A stretch of DNA of 64,000 nucleotides from Spizellomyces punctatus DAOM BR117 (Eukaryota; Chytridiomycota; Chytridiomycetes; Spizellomycetales; Spizellomycetaceae): positions 1-64,000 of the forward strand of contig NW_015971542.1 in assembly GCF_000182565.1 (NCBI RefSeq), given 5' to 3'. The notes under the pieces were generated by a model, which made no database searches, was not told the DNA's origin, and saw nothing but the letters and a program-made list of their open reading frames with translations. The position numbers and the translations under genes are program-made. Of the stretch, positions 23,501-35,350 are shown piece after piece. Within the stretch, counting starts at the first letter, position 1. Every line of letters starts with the position of its first letter.

Positions 23501-26023
23501 GTGCCTGGCAAGGATGGTTGGCATTGCTTCGAAACGCTGCCGATCAACGGCCCGTTCGGATATCATTGGCGTACGAGAGCTCTCGTCAGGCCGTGCTTCA
23601 TTCAAAGGAATGGTAGAACCCACTCTTACAGGACTTGGGTTGCGGTAAGCCGGTCTATAGCTGTCATAACACTGCCTCTGCTCCCGATAGACACCAGAGG
23701 ACCTTGGGGGTGATATTGACTGTCGATGATCGACATTTCCTGACATACCATCTTCATTCCTCCCTCTCCGAAAGCTATCAAGTGAGGGGCGTTCAAAAGC
23801 GCGGTTGGATGAAACCGAGGCAATATGAGCAATATGCTCCTTTTTAGGGGTCCATTCACTGGATTTGCGCGCTTTGACGTTTCGGTCGGGTAAGGTCCTC
23901 ATCGGGTGTTGAATGCCAGAATCTCGGACTTCGATTGATAACTCATGGCTGTTGGTAGGTGATGCATCAAGGGCTACTGCTATATCGAAGGGCTCTGTGC
24001 GCCCAACGAGCTCCGACATCGGTACCACTCCTGGGACACTGGCGGGCTTGCTGGGCATACTCGGGTAAGGTGGATTGCTATATGGCTCAGAAGACCCCAT
24101 ATCTTTTGCTGACGATGCAGTAGGTGTCCTGCGATTCGCATGATGGGATTGCGTTGACTCCAATGCTTCCATGCCAGAACCAGTGGGCACTTGCGAAGGA
24201 GGCTCAACGTCGCTGGTTGTATCTCCTTCATATGACGCCGCAACGAGACCACCTAAATGTGAATTCGCAAGATCAAAATGCTTTTGATGCTGATCTACAT
24301 TTCGTTGATCTGCTATTAGATTTTTCGACTCATGAGCAGACACTTCGACACGCATCCTTTGATCTGCACGATGATGTTCTTCGTCCTCATTGGTGATTGA
24401 GTCCCCTGCCTTCTCTATATTGTCACGTAGCCCCGGCTTGGCTTCTGAACGAAGATAAGGAACATGGATTGATTAAGTGAATTAGCGCGCAGAGGAGCAG
24501 ATCAGGTATGGTCGAATTACTCGACAGAGACGGAGCAAACTCTCACGCGAGAATCTGCACTTTGCTGAGCAAGAGTGCATGCCCATAGATGAAGTACCTT
24601 CTGCATGTGATTCTGATATAGATTGACCTTCTTGTTGATGCCGCACTGTCGCTGCTCGCGCAGGGAATGCACGTGGTGTCCACTTACGGCCTTCCGCAGC
24701 GTTATCCAATGTAATATGATCTTCTGATATCATATTTGCAGTGTCTTTAGAGGCTCCCTCATTCGGATTCGTGCCGGTACCATTATGACTCTCCCTCACC
24801 GATGACGGTGAAAACATCATACCATGTCGTTTGCTGTTCTGCTCCGCGGTAGCAGTAATAGCAATCTCAGAGGGGTCTGCATCACTACCGCGGGTATCTG
24901 GGGAAAACCAGGGCGATACGCCCTTCACCATAAGTAGCAGTAAATATTTATCTATCACCAAACGCCGACATACATTGCGCGGTCCCCTCAGTTTTTACGA
25001 CATCCTTCTGAAAAGTCTGAGACAGTCTGTTAGTCTGTTAATATGAAAAAGATGCAGATTTGAAAAAATCGAAGAAAATCGCTTGCGAACGGTCTCACCT
25101 CGTTGCGGCGGGGCTTCTCGCTGTAAGCATCTAAACCTGATCCCGCTGCCGACTTGCTACGTGAAGCAAGTCTCGTCGAACGACGAGGTGGATGGTCCCC
25201 TTCACTCTCAGTTTCTGATGCTTCAGAAAGACTGGGAAGAACGCCAGCGGCAGCCACTGTGTCGTGTGACACTATTTGCGGCCGTGAGTCGGGTTCAGAT
25301 ACGACAGTGTCCTTCTGCGGCTGTTCAGTAATGGTACCCGTAGTTTCAACGGCTTCTTCTGCTGTGTCTACTCCGCTACTGAGCTGTCGCTTTCGACGTT
25401 TAATCTCCTCTAGTGACAAAGGGGACGTGAAGGTGTGCTGCGATCCGCTACGCTGGCTGCTCCCTCGGCGGTTCCTGACAGTATCATCATGAACACCCTG
25501 CTGCTCACTTCTTTCCGTCATGGAATCTGCACCAGAATTATCCACGTATGGGGTACGTTCTCTACCTCCTCTGCGGCGTCCTCTGATTCCACCGTGTAAG
25601 GCAGGTTCACTAGAAATTTCTCTGGTGTAGACTGGATGTAATTCCTGTTCCTCTTGTGCAATATCAAAGTCTTCGGGTTGGGAAAGATAATCCTATCGCA
25701 TATGAATGAGACAACCAGCCTATGACTTGCACACTTCAGGACATCTTTCATACCCTGGCTACATTCCGCTGAATCGGAGTATGAGACTCAAACTGTCCTA
25801 GATCTTGTTGGTCAAAGTCATCCTCTCCCAAGTTCCCAGACTCTTCATATTCCATCTCTTGTGTGCCACCGTATGATTCAGATTCACTTGCGTCCAACTT
25901 TAATCCACCGCGCGGACGACGTCGTCCTGACCGACGCCTATTTCTTGCTTCTGAACTGCCGTGTCTAGCTGCGCGACCACGCCCTCCTCCATTGTCAAAT
26001 CTGCCGAACCCGCGCCTACTCAT
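20573..26023 (-). CDS. Very long helical-repeat (PPR-like) protein with disordered ends
   Basis: Seven exons (25754-26023, 25099-25692, an 18-nt exon near 25000, 24547-24922, 22553-24444, 21102-22487, 20573-21040) add up to about 1,667 codons in frame. Residues 1-40 are Arg/Gly-rich (GRFDNGGGRGRAARHG). About 700 further residues are Ser/Glu-rich and disordered (PPRRSTRLASRSKSA). The next 700 form repeated helical hairpins of about 35 residues (EALRQGFKILEEIYHTKVVV, EYAFYIFEYMFARHIPVEGQ, EAFWFYRYMKSNSVPRWTHT), the pattern of PPR or TPR-like RNA-binding solenoids. Near the end is GHTLVEIDGRDMRNWLDQVF, then an Arg/Glu/Asp-rich tail. An RNA-related role is inference. An alternative upstream Met at 26056 exists. 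It diverges from the LYR gene with about 150 bp between starts. Confidence 0.65.
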
Positions 26024-26170
26024 CGCACCAAGTAGTGCTGGTGTGAGCAATTGCATGTCCCGTTTGTCACGTAGGCAAACCATCGGCGGCGCGGCGCTTA
26101 GGCACGTGAGGACAACCACCAGCAGTTTGCAAGGCTCACCAATGGAATGATTTTGGCCAACGGGAACATT

Positions 26171-26656
26171 ATGCCATTAACGAGAGAGGTCCTGAAATTG
26201 TATCGTGAGCTTCTGCGGGTATGTTAGTGTACAGTTGGTTTTTGGCACCAAGTTTTATTTGCGCGCTGACTTTGCGGCGTGCAGACGGCACGTAAGCTGC
26301 CTACCCAAGAGCGCCGTGATATCGTTTGCAACCGCATCCGCCACGAGTTCCGTCAGGCACGAAACGCTAAACCTATTAGCGACTCCCATCATTCCATTAC
26401 GGAGGAGGGCTCAGATCGTTGGTATCTGAACTATGGACTGGTTCAGTTGGAAAATCTCCGTGTACAAGTGGATCATTTGAACACTCTAGCTCAACAGGAG
26501 AACCAGCTCATAATTCCGATAGATATATATCAAGCAGATCAGCAGCGATGGGGTAGATGGGCCGGAAGAGGCAAAGCCTGGGGGAAGTGGAAGCGAAGCG
26601 CACCACCTATGGAGGGCCAGAATAAATCAGAGCGATTACCGATGGGTAAAGATTAA
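26171..26656 (+). CDS. LYR-motif (Complex1_LYR) protein
   Basis: Two exons (26171-26218, 26285-26656) give 139 residues. The start MPLTREVLKLYRELLR carries the L-Y-R tripeptide, followed by the family's basic helix (RNRIRHEF-like: CNRIRHEFRQARN). LYR proteins are small mitochondrial factors that bind acyl-carrier protein and act in Fe-S cluster transfer or respiratory-complex assembly. Which complex this one serves cannot be decided. After the LYR domain comes a second helix (LVQLENLRVQVDHLNTLAQQ) and an unusual Trp/Gly/Lys-rich tail (WGRWAGRGKAWGKWKRS). The intron splits the first helix just after LLR. The stop codon (26654-26656) overlaps the stop codon of the convergent septin-like gene. 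Confidence 0.8.
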
Positions 26657-28145
26657 TCTATTTCCTTTGGTGACCCTGCACTCCGCCATCGAACAAATCT
26701 ATCTGCGGTTACCCGTCGCAATTCATCGAGGTGCAAAAGGAGCAGTGCTTCTTTGAATTGCCCAAACTCGTTGAGCAGATTTCTTTCTTCCCCTTCTCCA
26801 ACCGCCTTCGATTGCGCTTTGCGCACTGCTGCTCGCTTGTATGCACGTGCAGAAATGGCAAATGGAGGCACACCCACTGTTTTTGCGTCAACCAGAATCA
26901 TCAACTCCTCCTTGCTCAATCCAAATCCAAACGTTTCTATGCCTGCCTTGGCCAACACCTCTATTATTTCCTTCTTTGCGGCAAAAGCTTCGTCGAACGT
27001 CATAGTGTCTGATCGCACAAGTACAGGTACCACACTCGATACTTTCGCCAATCTTCTCATGTATTCGACATCCACACCAGTAATTCGATGGAGCATGCAA
27101 TAAACCGACACATCAACATGGGTATGCGCACCCGTCGAGGCCGCAAGAAATCGCACGAGTTGAGTTGGCGTGGCCTCTCGTGTAAAGGCTTGATTTGTCT
27201 TTTGAAATTGGGCCAGATGGTACGCGACAACTGGACGAATGATTGATAGGGCATCCACTGTACAGCCATACCCAGGACTGTCGATGATCCTGAGATTGTA
27301 TTTCTCTTCTGCAACAAGTAACGAATTTGTAGGGACCGTGGATGCCCGATACTCTCGCAGGACTAAGGGGCTCGGGTCGGATGAAAATGGTTCGTTGTTT
27401 GGTGGTATCGGGTCAGCTGCGGTAATTTCAGGAATGCTCAAGAGTTCATGAATAAGAGTCGTCTATAAAATAAACCGACGGTGTCAATAGAGTCTCAAAA
27501 CCTTTCCCTCACTGATTTGTTCTGAATCGTAAAACCCCACCTTTCCAATGCCAGAGTCACCCACAATCGATAATTTCACATTTCCAATATCGGCTGCTCC
27601 TCGCGCCCTACTCCTTCGACCTGTCTCTAGATCATTCATCTTTTTCTTTACTTCCTGCAAGCCTGGTGGTTTTGCAGCCAGAGCTCGCTTTGTGCCAAGG
27701 TGGGACGACCTGCGTTCTCCAACGACAAGCGAGGCTACTCTGGAGGGAGCTGATGTCTTTGCCGCTCCCTTTCCCTCCACGGGAGCTACAGCGTGAACAT
27801 TTTGAAGAAAGTTGCGCGGGGCAAGGCCCACCGCACCAGTTTGTTCATTCTTGGCCAAAATCCAACCTGAAGGTGAGCGGAGTAGTTCCAAGGTGAGAAG
27901 ACGCAAGGAACTTGGCGAAATCGAGTTCTTATGATATCCGTACTAACCGTCGTCATAGGCGTGAAGGAGTATTACTCTATCTCCGGCTGTCAATTGCAAC
28001 TCATCGCCGTGGACAGGTACATAGCCCGCATAGGCAACAAACCGCTCTTCGTTTGTAAGCACAATTTTGGTGAGGTTAAAAAGTATTCCTTTTCATACAT
28101 AATATGCATATCTCTTGTTCTTGCACCTTCTATCTTTTCAGCCAT
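26653..28145 (-). CDS. SH3 domain fused to a divergent septin-like GTPase
   Basis: Exons 28127-28145, 27948-28046, 27541-27866 and 26653-27462 sum to 417 codons. Residues 7-55 are an SH3 domain (FVAYAGYVPVHGDELQL, ILLHAYDDGWILAKN, VGLAPRNFLQN). A basic linker (EVKKKMNDLETGRRSRARG) leads to a septin-type G domain: G1 GDSGIGKTT, G3 DSPGYG, then VEYMRRLAKVSSVVPVLVRS, which matches the septin region before G4. The G4 AKAD is replaced by VRSD. Late blocks PPFAISARAY and FKEALLLLHLDELRRVTADR also follow septins. No C-terminal coiled coil is present. Septins are GTP-binding cortical scaffold proteins; loss of AKAD suggests altered nucleotide choice or a non-hydrolysing subunit (inference). The first exon and its donor (GTGCAA) are the least certain part. 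Confidence 0.75.
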
Positions 28146-28471
28146 TTAATTGGCTCCACAGGTTGAGTGATGGCTGATTTGCACCGTCCTAAAACAAACG
28201 ACAATGGCGGACTATTCCATCAATTACACCGTCAAAAGCCACGAAGCGCAGGAGGACATTGGAGCCGGTTACACGCGTCAAAGGGTCGCTTCGTTCGCGT
28301 TCTCCATCTGCCATCTGTCTTTTATGTTTCTGGCTTCATCTGGCCGTTGACAAACAGCGCATGGTAAGCGAAAAGGTCAGTTCAAAGAACTTTTTGGAAA
28401 GTAGGAGTATCTGCAAACTGCAAATGCTGATATGATGTGATCTAGCAGGTGATTGTCAAATCTCAAGAAAC

Positions 28472-30141
28472 ATGTCAAGTGTCTCCATTGGTACGCTTCA
28501 ATGCCTTCTCCCCTCGCTCTCTGCCAGCCATCTGTTTAACTTGAGCAAACTGCAGGAGGATTGGGACATTGGCCTGTGTGGGCTGTAGTATTATCCCTTC
28601 TCATCTTACTATTATGTTGTGGAACGTTCGCATTCCTGCTGTACCGCAGCCGCGCCGGTACTTCGAAACCGTCGGGTTGCTTGTCCTTCTGGGAACGCGA
28701 AGCCCGTCTGGATATCGAAGCAGCTGATTCGAAGCATGAAATTTTGCATGTCCATAATGTGGGCGCAACACCGGGACCTGAGAAGCTTCTGTTTTCAAAA
28801 CCCTCGCTGAGAGCCATGGCGCTTTTAAAGAAAAGTTCAAGGGAGGAGATCGGGAAGCACCCGAACGGTTGGGACAAGAGCGATGAGCAACCGGGAACAG
28901 ATGACGCGGCAAGGTCGTCGGACACATTCTTCTCGCTTGCATGTCCCGGATCGCATCAATCCTGGTCGTTACCTGTGTCGTGTGATTCAAATCCTTTCTT
29001 ACAGTATGCACAAGCTCTCGGATCAGGTATAGCCGACGTGAAGCGGCTGTCCTTGGTTCCTATGTCATCCGTGATACATGTTGAAGAGTCTCCCCTCGTG
29101 CAGGAAGCTGAAGCGCAGCTCATTGATCAAAATCGCGGAGGGGACGATGGCACCCGTAGTAACAACGTCAGTCGGCAGGGGTCCAACTTAAAAAGGCAGA
29201 AACGGTCTTTAAAGAAGTCTGCAACTGAGCGACGGGGTAAATTGGTTGAGGATAACAATGGCCAAGTTCCAACGCTGAAGCGATCTGGGACACTTTCACG
29301 ATCCGCGACACATCGGAGAGCACCTCAGGATAACATTGCACTTCGGAATGGTCCATCCTCCGACGAACCAGCGCAGGTCAGATCCAATGACTCTTCAAAT
29401 CAACAGGAAATACGGGAACTAGATGCAGACAGAGAATTGTCGGATGGGCATGGAAAAGCGAAACGCAGAGCTTCTGCACCCACCCGAAACTCGCGTAGCG
29501 GGCGGAAGAAACTTGTCAAATCAACTGTGACAGACAAAGTCAGACGCTCCTGTACAGTTTCCGGTAACGTTCGACCGACCGGTAATGCTGAGCGTCAACA
29601 ATTTTCCGTCGCCAGCGGAACCGAATCATCAGGGGACGATACTCCACTAGATGACAAGTCTCGAAGAGGGTTCATTATTGACGGATGCGCAAAGCGCGCG
29701 CCAGCCCGTCTTCAAAAGGCGGAGCGACCCTCTGATTTTGAGGGAAATGAGCAGGGCATACATGATGGTAAATTATCAAATTTCTCACAGTGCAGTTTAA
29801 CTGTTGATACCCGAAACCTACACGAGTCCGACTTGGGTGACCGTCCCTCAGCGTCACATATTAGCACCCATGGACGCAGTGAACATGCTTGCTCGGCAGG
29901 GCTGCACCGGACGCAAAGTACTCTATACCTGGGAGAGCGAGCAAAAATCGAGAGACAGAATGCAGTGAGATTTTTAGCACGAAGCTCCAGTTATCGCGTT
30001 ATGAAGATGCAAGAACGCCATGAAAGCTCATCACAAGCTGAAAACGAAAGTTGGACCGCGATCCTGGAAGAATATACTCAGGCGTGGGCTAGCTCATCGA
30101 CTGCGGTGGAGCAGACGACCGACAGGTTTGGAGAGCGGTGA
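28472..30141 (+). CDS. Single-pass membrane protein with long basic/Ser-rich tail
   Basis: Exons 28472-28490 and 28556-30141 give 534 residues. The N-terminus MSSVSIGGLGHWP is followed at once by one strong membrane segment (WAVVLSLLILLLCCGTFAFL) and Arg residues (YRSR), so the tail is probably cytosolic. The remaining 490 residues are polar and disordered, rich in Ser, Arg and Lys, with patches such as RQGSNLKRQKRSLKKSATER and ARSSSYRVMKMQERHESSS that look like kinase targets. No domain is recognised. An upstream frame from 28204 is signal-peptide-like (SFAFSICHLSFMFLASS) but meets a stop before the junction, so 28472 is preferred. It diverges from the septin-like gene (326 bp). Confidence 0.6.
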
Positions 30142-30477
30142 CCAAGAACATGCGGTCCCGCGTCGCCATTGTAGTCGGTGAGATGAAGCTATCGTCATTG
30201 CGGGAAGCGCTCTCGAAATTATCTTATTAGATATCTATAAATCTTAATACTTCTTAGTCATGGAAGATGTACTTAGTGTTGGCTTATAATAATAAATAGT
30301 AAGAACTAGAACAACAGCGGTTTAAAAATACGATGTTATTTGCCATTTGCGATAAAGGCTAATTACAAAAGCTTCCAAAATATGTATCCTATAAACTCAC
30401 TCCCAAAGATATCGAGAATGCTACATCCTTCAGCCCTTTCATGGGATATCACTTGGTATATCCTAGTGTCCCCCAGC

Positions 30478-31275
30478 TTATCTCGGATGAGGCGTAAGCG
30501 AGTGAGGAAGGCTGTCGATACTGAAATCATCTGCAAAAGGATCTACAATCGGCGCCTGAGTTTGGGCCGGAGGATGTGAAGGTGTGTAAGAAAATGCGGA
30601 GGTGTGAGAGGCAGGCTGCCCTTGATCCTGGGGCGTGTAGGAGAACGCAGGTTTGGGAGTGGGAAAGGCTAGATGGCGTGCTTCAGAAGATGAAAATGGC
30701 TGGAGTTTCCAAACGTCACTTTCAAAAGGTGAGGCACCCCCCGCCTGGAGTCCAGCCAGATCATCAAAGGGGGACGTGTGCTGCCTATGTTGCGGTGCGC
30801 TACCGCTTCCACCAACGCGATCAAAACCTTCGTCCAATTCACCATCTTTCTCCAACAAAAGCACCACAGCTTCCTCGACATTCCAATTTGTTTTATGTAG
30901 CGCATGTCGAGCCTTTCCCTCCTGCTTGAATCCCATCTGGTGGAGCTGAAATATGGCGTGCTGTTTGGCAGGCGGCAAAGGCGTATATTTATACGTGGGA
31001 TTCGAACTTGTGGGTGTCGAAGACTTTGCTTTTGAGGGCGTTGAGGATAAGGGGTCAAATGAAGACAAGTCAAAGGCATTTGAAGAGTGTGCGGTGCTTG
31101 TCTCAGGAGCGTCGACGTCTCCAGAGACAATAAAGTCGATCGCAGTGTATATCTTCCCCTCAGCTTTTGTTAAAGCCCGTCTATTGATGTCTGGGTCAGG
31201 AAACCCCATGGTTTGGAGGATACGAATCTGTCCAGCAAATATGTCGTCGTCCGGAATAGTCGTTGCACTCGCCAT
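30478..31275 (-). CDS. Protein with two UBA domains and DPF motifs
   Basis: Single-exon gene of 265 residues. The first UBA-like domain is at about 15-52 (IRILQTMGFPDPDINRRAL, then GKIYTAIDFIVSG). The second is at about 107-146 (IFQLHQMGFKQEGKARHAL, NWNVEEAVVLLLE). Both have the MGF loop that contacts ubiquitin. The C-terminal third carries SPFDD, SPFES and DPFADDF, like adaptor-binding DPF motifs in endocytic proteins, and two FSYTP repeats. A role as ubiquitin-binding adaptor, possibly in endocytosis, is inference from these motifs. Start: the ATG at 31273-31275 opens MASATTIPDDD. It converges with the membrane-protein gene and diverges from the HR1 gene. Confidence 0.75.
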   Translation of the reverse strand: MASATTIPDDDIFAGQIRILQTMGFPDPDINRRALTKAEGKIYTAIDFIVSGDVDAPETSTAHSSNAFDLSSFDPLSSTPSKAKSSTPTSSNPTYKYTPLPPAKQHAIFQLHQMGFKQEGKARHALHKTNWNVEEAVVLLLEKDGELDEGFDRVGGSGSAPQHRQHTSPFDDLAGLQAGGASPFESDVWKLQPFSSSEARHLAFPTPKPAFSYTPQDQGQPASHTSAFSYTPSHPPAQTQAPIVDPFADDFSIDSLPHSLTPHPR

Positions 31276-31609
31276 GTCTTTTTACTCGTTGATGTGATCT
31301 GGGAAGGAAAAGTCCAAAAACCTGACACTAACAGTTAATAACGTCATCCCCTTTGCTGCGCCCTTGAGGCGGTTTCATGACTCACTCAAGCGGGATGTTC
31401 AACTTTGCAAATGAGACAAATGTCGTATTGATTGGCGTTGGATTTTCTTGCTTTTTGGATATTGACGACTGTTTGGCGGAGAGATTGGGCTGTTTTTACC
31501 TGGTATAGTGTTGTGCATGATCTCGGGCGGCGATCTGTAGTGTTTCCATTGACTCAGTCCCCAACAGTAAAACCTCATGCTCGCAGAGCAAAATAATAAC
31601 AGGCTCACA

Positions 31610-34600
31610 ATGGCTGGTGACGGACTGAACCTCGACCAGCTGCAGCAAGCAGAAACTGTGCTTGGTAATAGAATAAAAGACTATGAAAAGAAAATGCGGG
31701 TAGAATTGCAACTCAAGCAGAGTGCTGCCGCAATGGCAAAAGTGCACACTGACAGAAAGTCAAGAAATACTGCGGAGCAGCAAGTTCAGCGTATGTGTCC
31801 TAGTGCTTATGGAGATAGGAAGAATTTTTGGTGATGACACTTGCCTTCGTTTGAACAGTTGCGAACCAAAATCTGGAGACCTTGAGTGTTGAGGTTCTGC
31901 ATGCCATATCAGAATATCGTGGGATTGCAGAACGGCTACGTGCGACGGAGAAATGGCAGCTTCAGGCGCAAAGTGCAGCAATGAGAGGAGAATTGACACC
32001 TCCAATGCCAGTAAGTCTCCAACCAGACGTTTTGGTTGCGGGCACACAGCTCTCATATATCTGTTGACAGCCTCCGCGCTCAGAGACTGCTGCATACCGG
32101 ATGAGCGATTCCCAGAGAAATACAACAGAACTATATCGCCCAGCAAAGCGAACCTCTGTAGCTGTGATGGTTCCCCCACGACATGATTCCACCTTTGACG
32201 TTGCAAATCCACCCCCTGTGCCATCAAAGCCAGGTCTCTCCCGCAGCTCCACTGGAATTAACTTTGCTAGCTACGGGTATAGTCCTGCTGGAGCCCCTTC
32301 GACGATGCCGCTGGGCTTTCAAGGTCCGACCGAACGAGAACTCATGGAAAGGGTTCGAGCGCAAGCAGACGAGCTTTCCCGGAAGGATATTGAGCTGGGA
32401 CACCTGACGAGCTTATTGCGCGAGGCAGAAGAGCATTTGAGACGTTTCCAGCAAAATCCACCTCCGCTACCCCCTCGTAACGAATCAGAACTTCAGCAGC
32501 AGATTGCGTCATTAGTGGAGCAAAAAAAGAATTTGGAAATGCAGCTGTGGAACGCTGAAAAGACCATTTCGGACCTGCAGTACAAAAAAGACGCTGATAT
32601 GAAGGCACCTCAGTGGAATGCAATAACTGCCGAACGCGATCGTCTTGCAGCCAGGGTTGCGGAATTGGAACTGGAGAATAGTAATCTCTGCAGATCCCGT
32701 GGGGGTACAGAACCTCACAACGAATCTGGAGAAGATGCGAATGAAACAATAGCGCGCTTGAAGCACGAGCTCGTTAATATGGAAGAGAAGGCAAAAGTGG
32801 CGGAAACTGAATGTGAGAAGGCTCAGCGTGCAAGTAGAGACTACTTGAATACAGTGACGCTCCTTGAAAATCAGCTATCTCAAGAAGGATCTGGCCACCA
32901 AACCTTTGATGCGGCTAAAATGGCTGGCGACTACAAAGCACAGATCCAAGAATTGGAGCAACAAGTAGGTCATGGTTGCTACGGGGAATATTTGAATCCG
33001 TCCTAATATTTTTCCCTTTGCCAAGCTTGAGGGTTTGCAGCAACGCAATGCCAATTTGGATGCGCAGACACGGCACTTGGCAAAGCTGTTGGAAGTCCGC
33101 AATACAAATCTTGGATCAGCTGGATCAGATGAAGGATTGCTAATCGAGAGCCTGCAAGCCAAGTTAACCGCTGTTGAGAACACCCTCCTCACAACAAAAG
33201 AGAATGCAGAGCGTAAACGAAACGCATTGAAAGCAGCGCTGGCTGTCTCTCAAAAGGAAGTGGCCGCTTTGGCGGATGAACGGCTGCAGCTGCAAAACAC
33301 CTTGGCTGCGTCGGAGCGAACATGGGCTGAGCGCTTGAAAGCCCAGGAGGCCGAGCTCGAAACGCTTCGCAGTCAGGTCATCTCTGGTTCCCATACCACC
33401 ACACATGAACATGATATTGAGCGATCCAGTCAAGATACAGACACTCAGCTCGAAGATATGCGCTCCAAGCTCCTGGAGAATGAGAATGAGTTAGAACGGA
33501 TGCGGACCCACTCGGCTCAAATGGAAAAATCATGGACAGATGCCTCACGCCAACAGATGGAAGAGTATCAATCAATGATAGTAAACTTGCAGAAGAAGCT
33601 TGCGGTGTTGGGCTCTGAACTCGAAACGGTTCAGTCGGAAAACGACAAGTTAAATGCTTCTCTCACTCAAGCAAATGCTTATGCTCAGAGCGCTTCTGAC
33701 CTGGAAAATATGCAGACACGACATAAAGAGGAAATGCAGCATATCGTTTCAACCGCAGCATCCAGACAGGCGGCCTTGGAGCAAGAGCTTAGTCAATTAC
33801 GAGAAGAGGTGGAAAAGTTAGTTCATGAGAAAAAGAACTTGGAGCTGCGGTGCGCGGGACATGAAAAGGAAAAGGTCGTTATTGAAGAAAACGCGATAAG
33901 ACAGTGCTCTGCGACGCACGAAATGGAAAGGAAAGAGCTTGAAGATGCGCTTGTTGACGAGCGTCAGAAGACGAGGGCGCTGGAGATGGATCTTTCGAAC
34001 ATACGACAGCAATTGGAAGGTGCGGTGAGCAAGGTGTCACAGCTTGACAAGCACTTGAATGCGGTCAAAGGAGAGAAGGAAGCTTTAGAATCCGAGTTTG
34101 CCAGCTTGCGGAAGGCAAAGGATGAGCTGCAGACGTCTCATGCCAAGGAGTTTGACTCGGTTCGTCAGCTTCTGGAGGGGGTACGCCAAGAACTTGTTCG
34201 ATATCAGAACGAAAACAAGGAGTGTCACGCGCAAATTGACGAGCTCCAGCTGAAGTTGTCTGAGTCAAACAGTAGTTGTGAACACCTGGCCGAAACCACA
34301 GAAACATTGCGTAAAGAGCATCAGGAGCTGCAAAAGCAGTATAAAGTTGTGCAAGGGGCCTTGGCAGATCAGCAGGAACTCCAGAAACGACTTTTCGAAG
34401 CAGAGGCGGTACACAGTAAAGGCTCTTCTGAGCTATCAGTATTAACCACCCAGCTGGCAGCATTAGAACAAGAACGACACGCATTAACAGAAAGCCTATC
34501 TGCATCGCAAAAGGAGAAGATGGAGCAGATTAATCTTGTTACGTCTCTGAAACAGAAGGTGGACCAGCTGGGAGTGCGCTTAGTGCAGGCCGAAACGGAG

Positions 34601-35068
34601 AGGGATAATGTTGTCCGCGACATGGCGCAACTGCGAAGTGAGATCGACCTTCTCCGAGCGGATAAGGAAGCTCTGGAGACAAAATTGTCAGCATTCCAAC
34701 GAGATAAGCAAGCAGCTGACACCCTACTTTCTACGTTGAGTGGAGAGAATAAACAACTGGCCGCTCGTGGAAAAGACCTTCAGTCCGAAGTGAAGCGGCT
34801 AACCACCCAGCTTGCAGACGTTCGAATCCATGAACCTCCGACCCCGCCCCAGCCATCAGAGCTCACTCCGCCATCATCACCAAAAAGAGAAGACGAAGGT
34901 CTGCAGGATCTTATTGCCAAAAACATGCAACTGGCCATTGATCTTGCCGACAAAGAGCGGGAGCTGGAGGAGCTTCAGCGCAAGTTGCGAAGAGAAGTTG
35001 AGGAGAAGAATATGCTGGCGAAAAAATTTGAAGAGGAGGCGAAGAAGGGTACAAGTTGGTGGGGATAG
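31610..35068 (+). CDS. HR1-repeat, long coiled-coil protein
   Basis: Exons 31610-31790, 31859-32010, 32071-32964 and 33026-35068 make 1,089 residues in frame. Residues 5-90 look like an HR1 (Rho-binding) antiparallel coiled coil (LNLDQLQQAETVLGNRIKDY, then ANQNLETLSVEVLHAISEYR). A Pro-rich linker (NPPPVPSKPGLSRSSTG) could bind SH3 domains. From about residue 190 to the end it is almost pure heptad coiled coil, broken only by PPTPPQPSELTPPSSPKRED near residue 1010. The shape suggests a Rho effector or a scaffold with a long rod; partners are unknown. The start at 31610 has a better context (ACAATGG) than the in-frame ATG at 31577. No GRIP or other C-terminal targeting domain was seen. Confidence 0.78.
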
Positions 35069-35142
35069 TCAAATTACTGTAATGGTTGGCATTTTGGTTG
35101 TATTGTACTGAAGCACGCGAAAATGGATTATATCTCATACGG

Positions 35143-35350
35143 CCATGGCCTTTGTCTCACCCTACCGTTCACCATTACGCAGCAGCCAAGCGCATCCTAC
35201 GCAGCCTCAAAGGCACCAAAGCATTGATTTGCATTACCCACCGTAGACTGATACGTTTTTTTGGCTTTTCGAATGCAGAGTACACTTGCAGATGTTGACG
35301 CACGCCATTCTGGACGTGGGGAGCCGGTGGACTTTGGTACTGCACCTGTG
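35143..35350 (+). mobile_element. Ty1/copia reverse transcriptase/RNase H relic
   Basis: The plus frame reads HPTVHHYAAAKRILRSLKGT, then RRLIRFFGFSNAEYTC, matching the copia consensus around HW-AAKRILRYLKGT and GYSDADWAGD. A TGA follows at once. After a frame change the next piece (DARHSGRGEPVDFGTAPVT) fits the STSGYVF-GG block. Only about 70 residues remain. No LTR, integrase or protease was found nearby, so this is an old fragment. Confidence 0.75.

Noticed and set aside
28275-28283. ACGCGT near the septin-like and membrane-protein genes as an MCB element
   Set aside because: It stands alone, the genes have no replication link, and one hexamer is expected by chance in a few kilobases.
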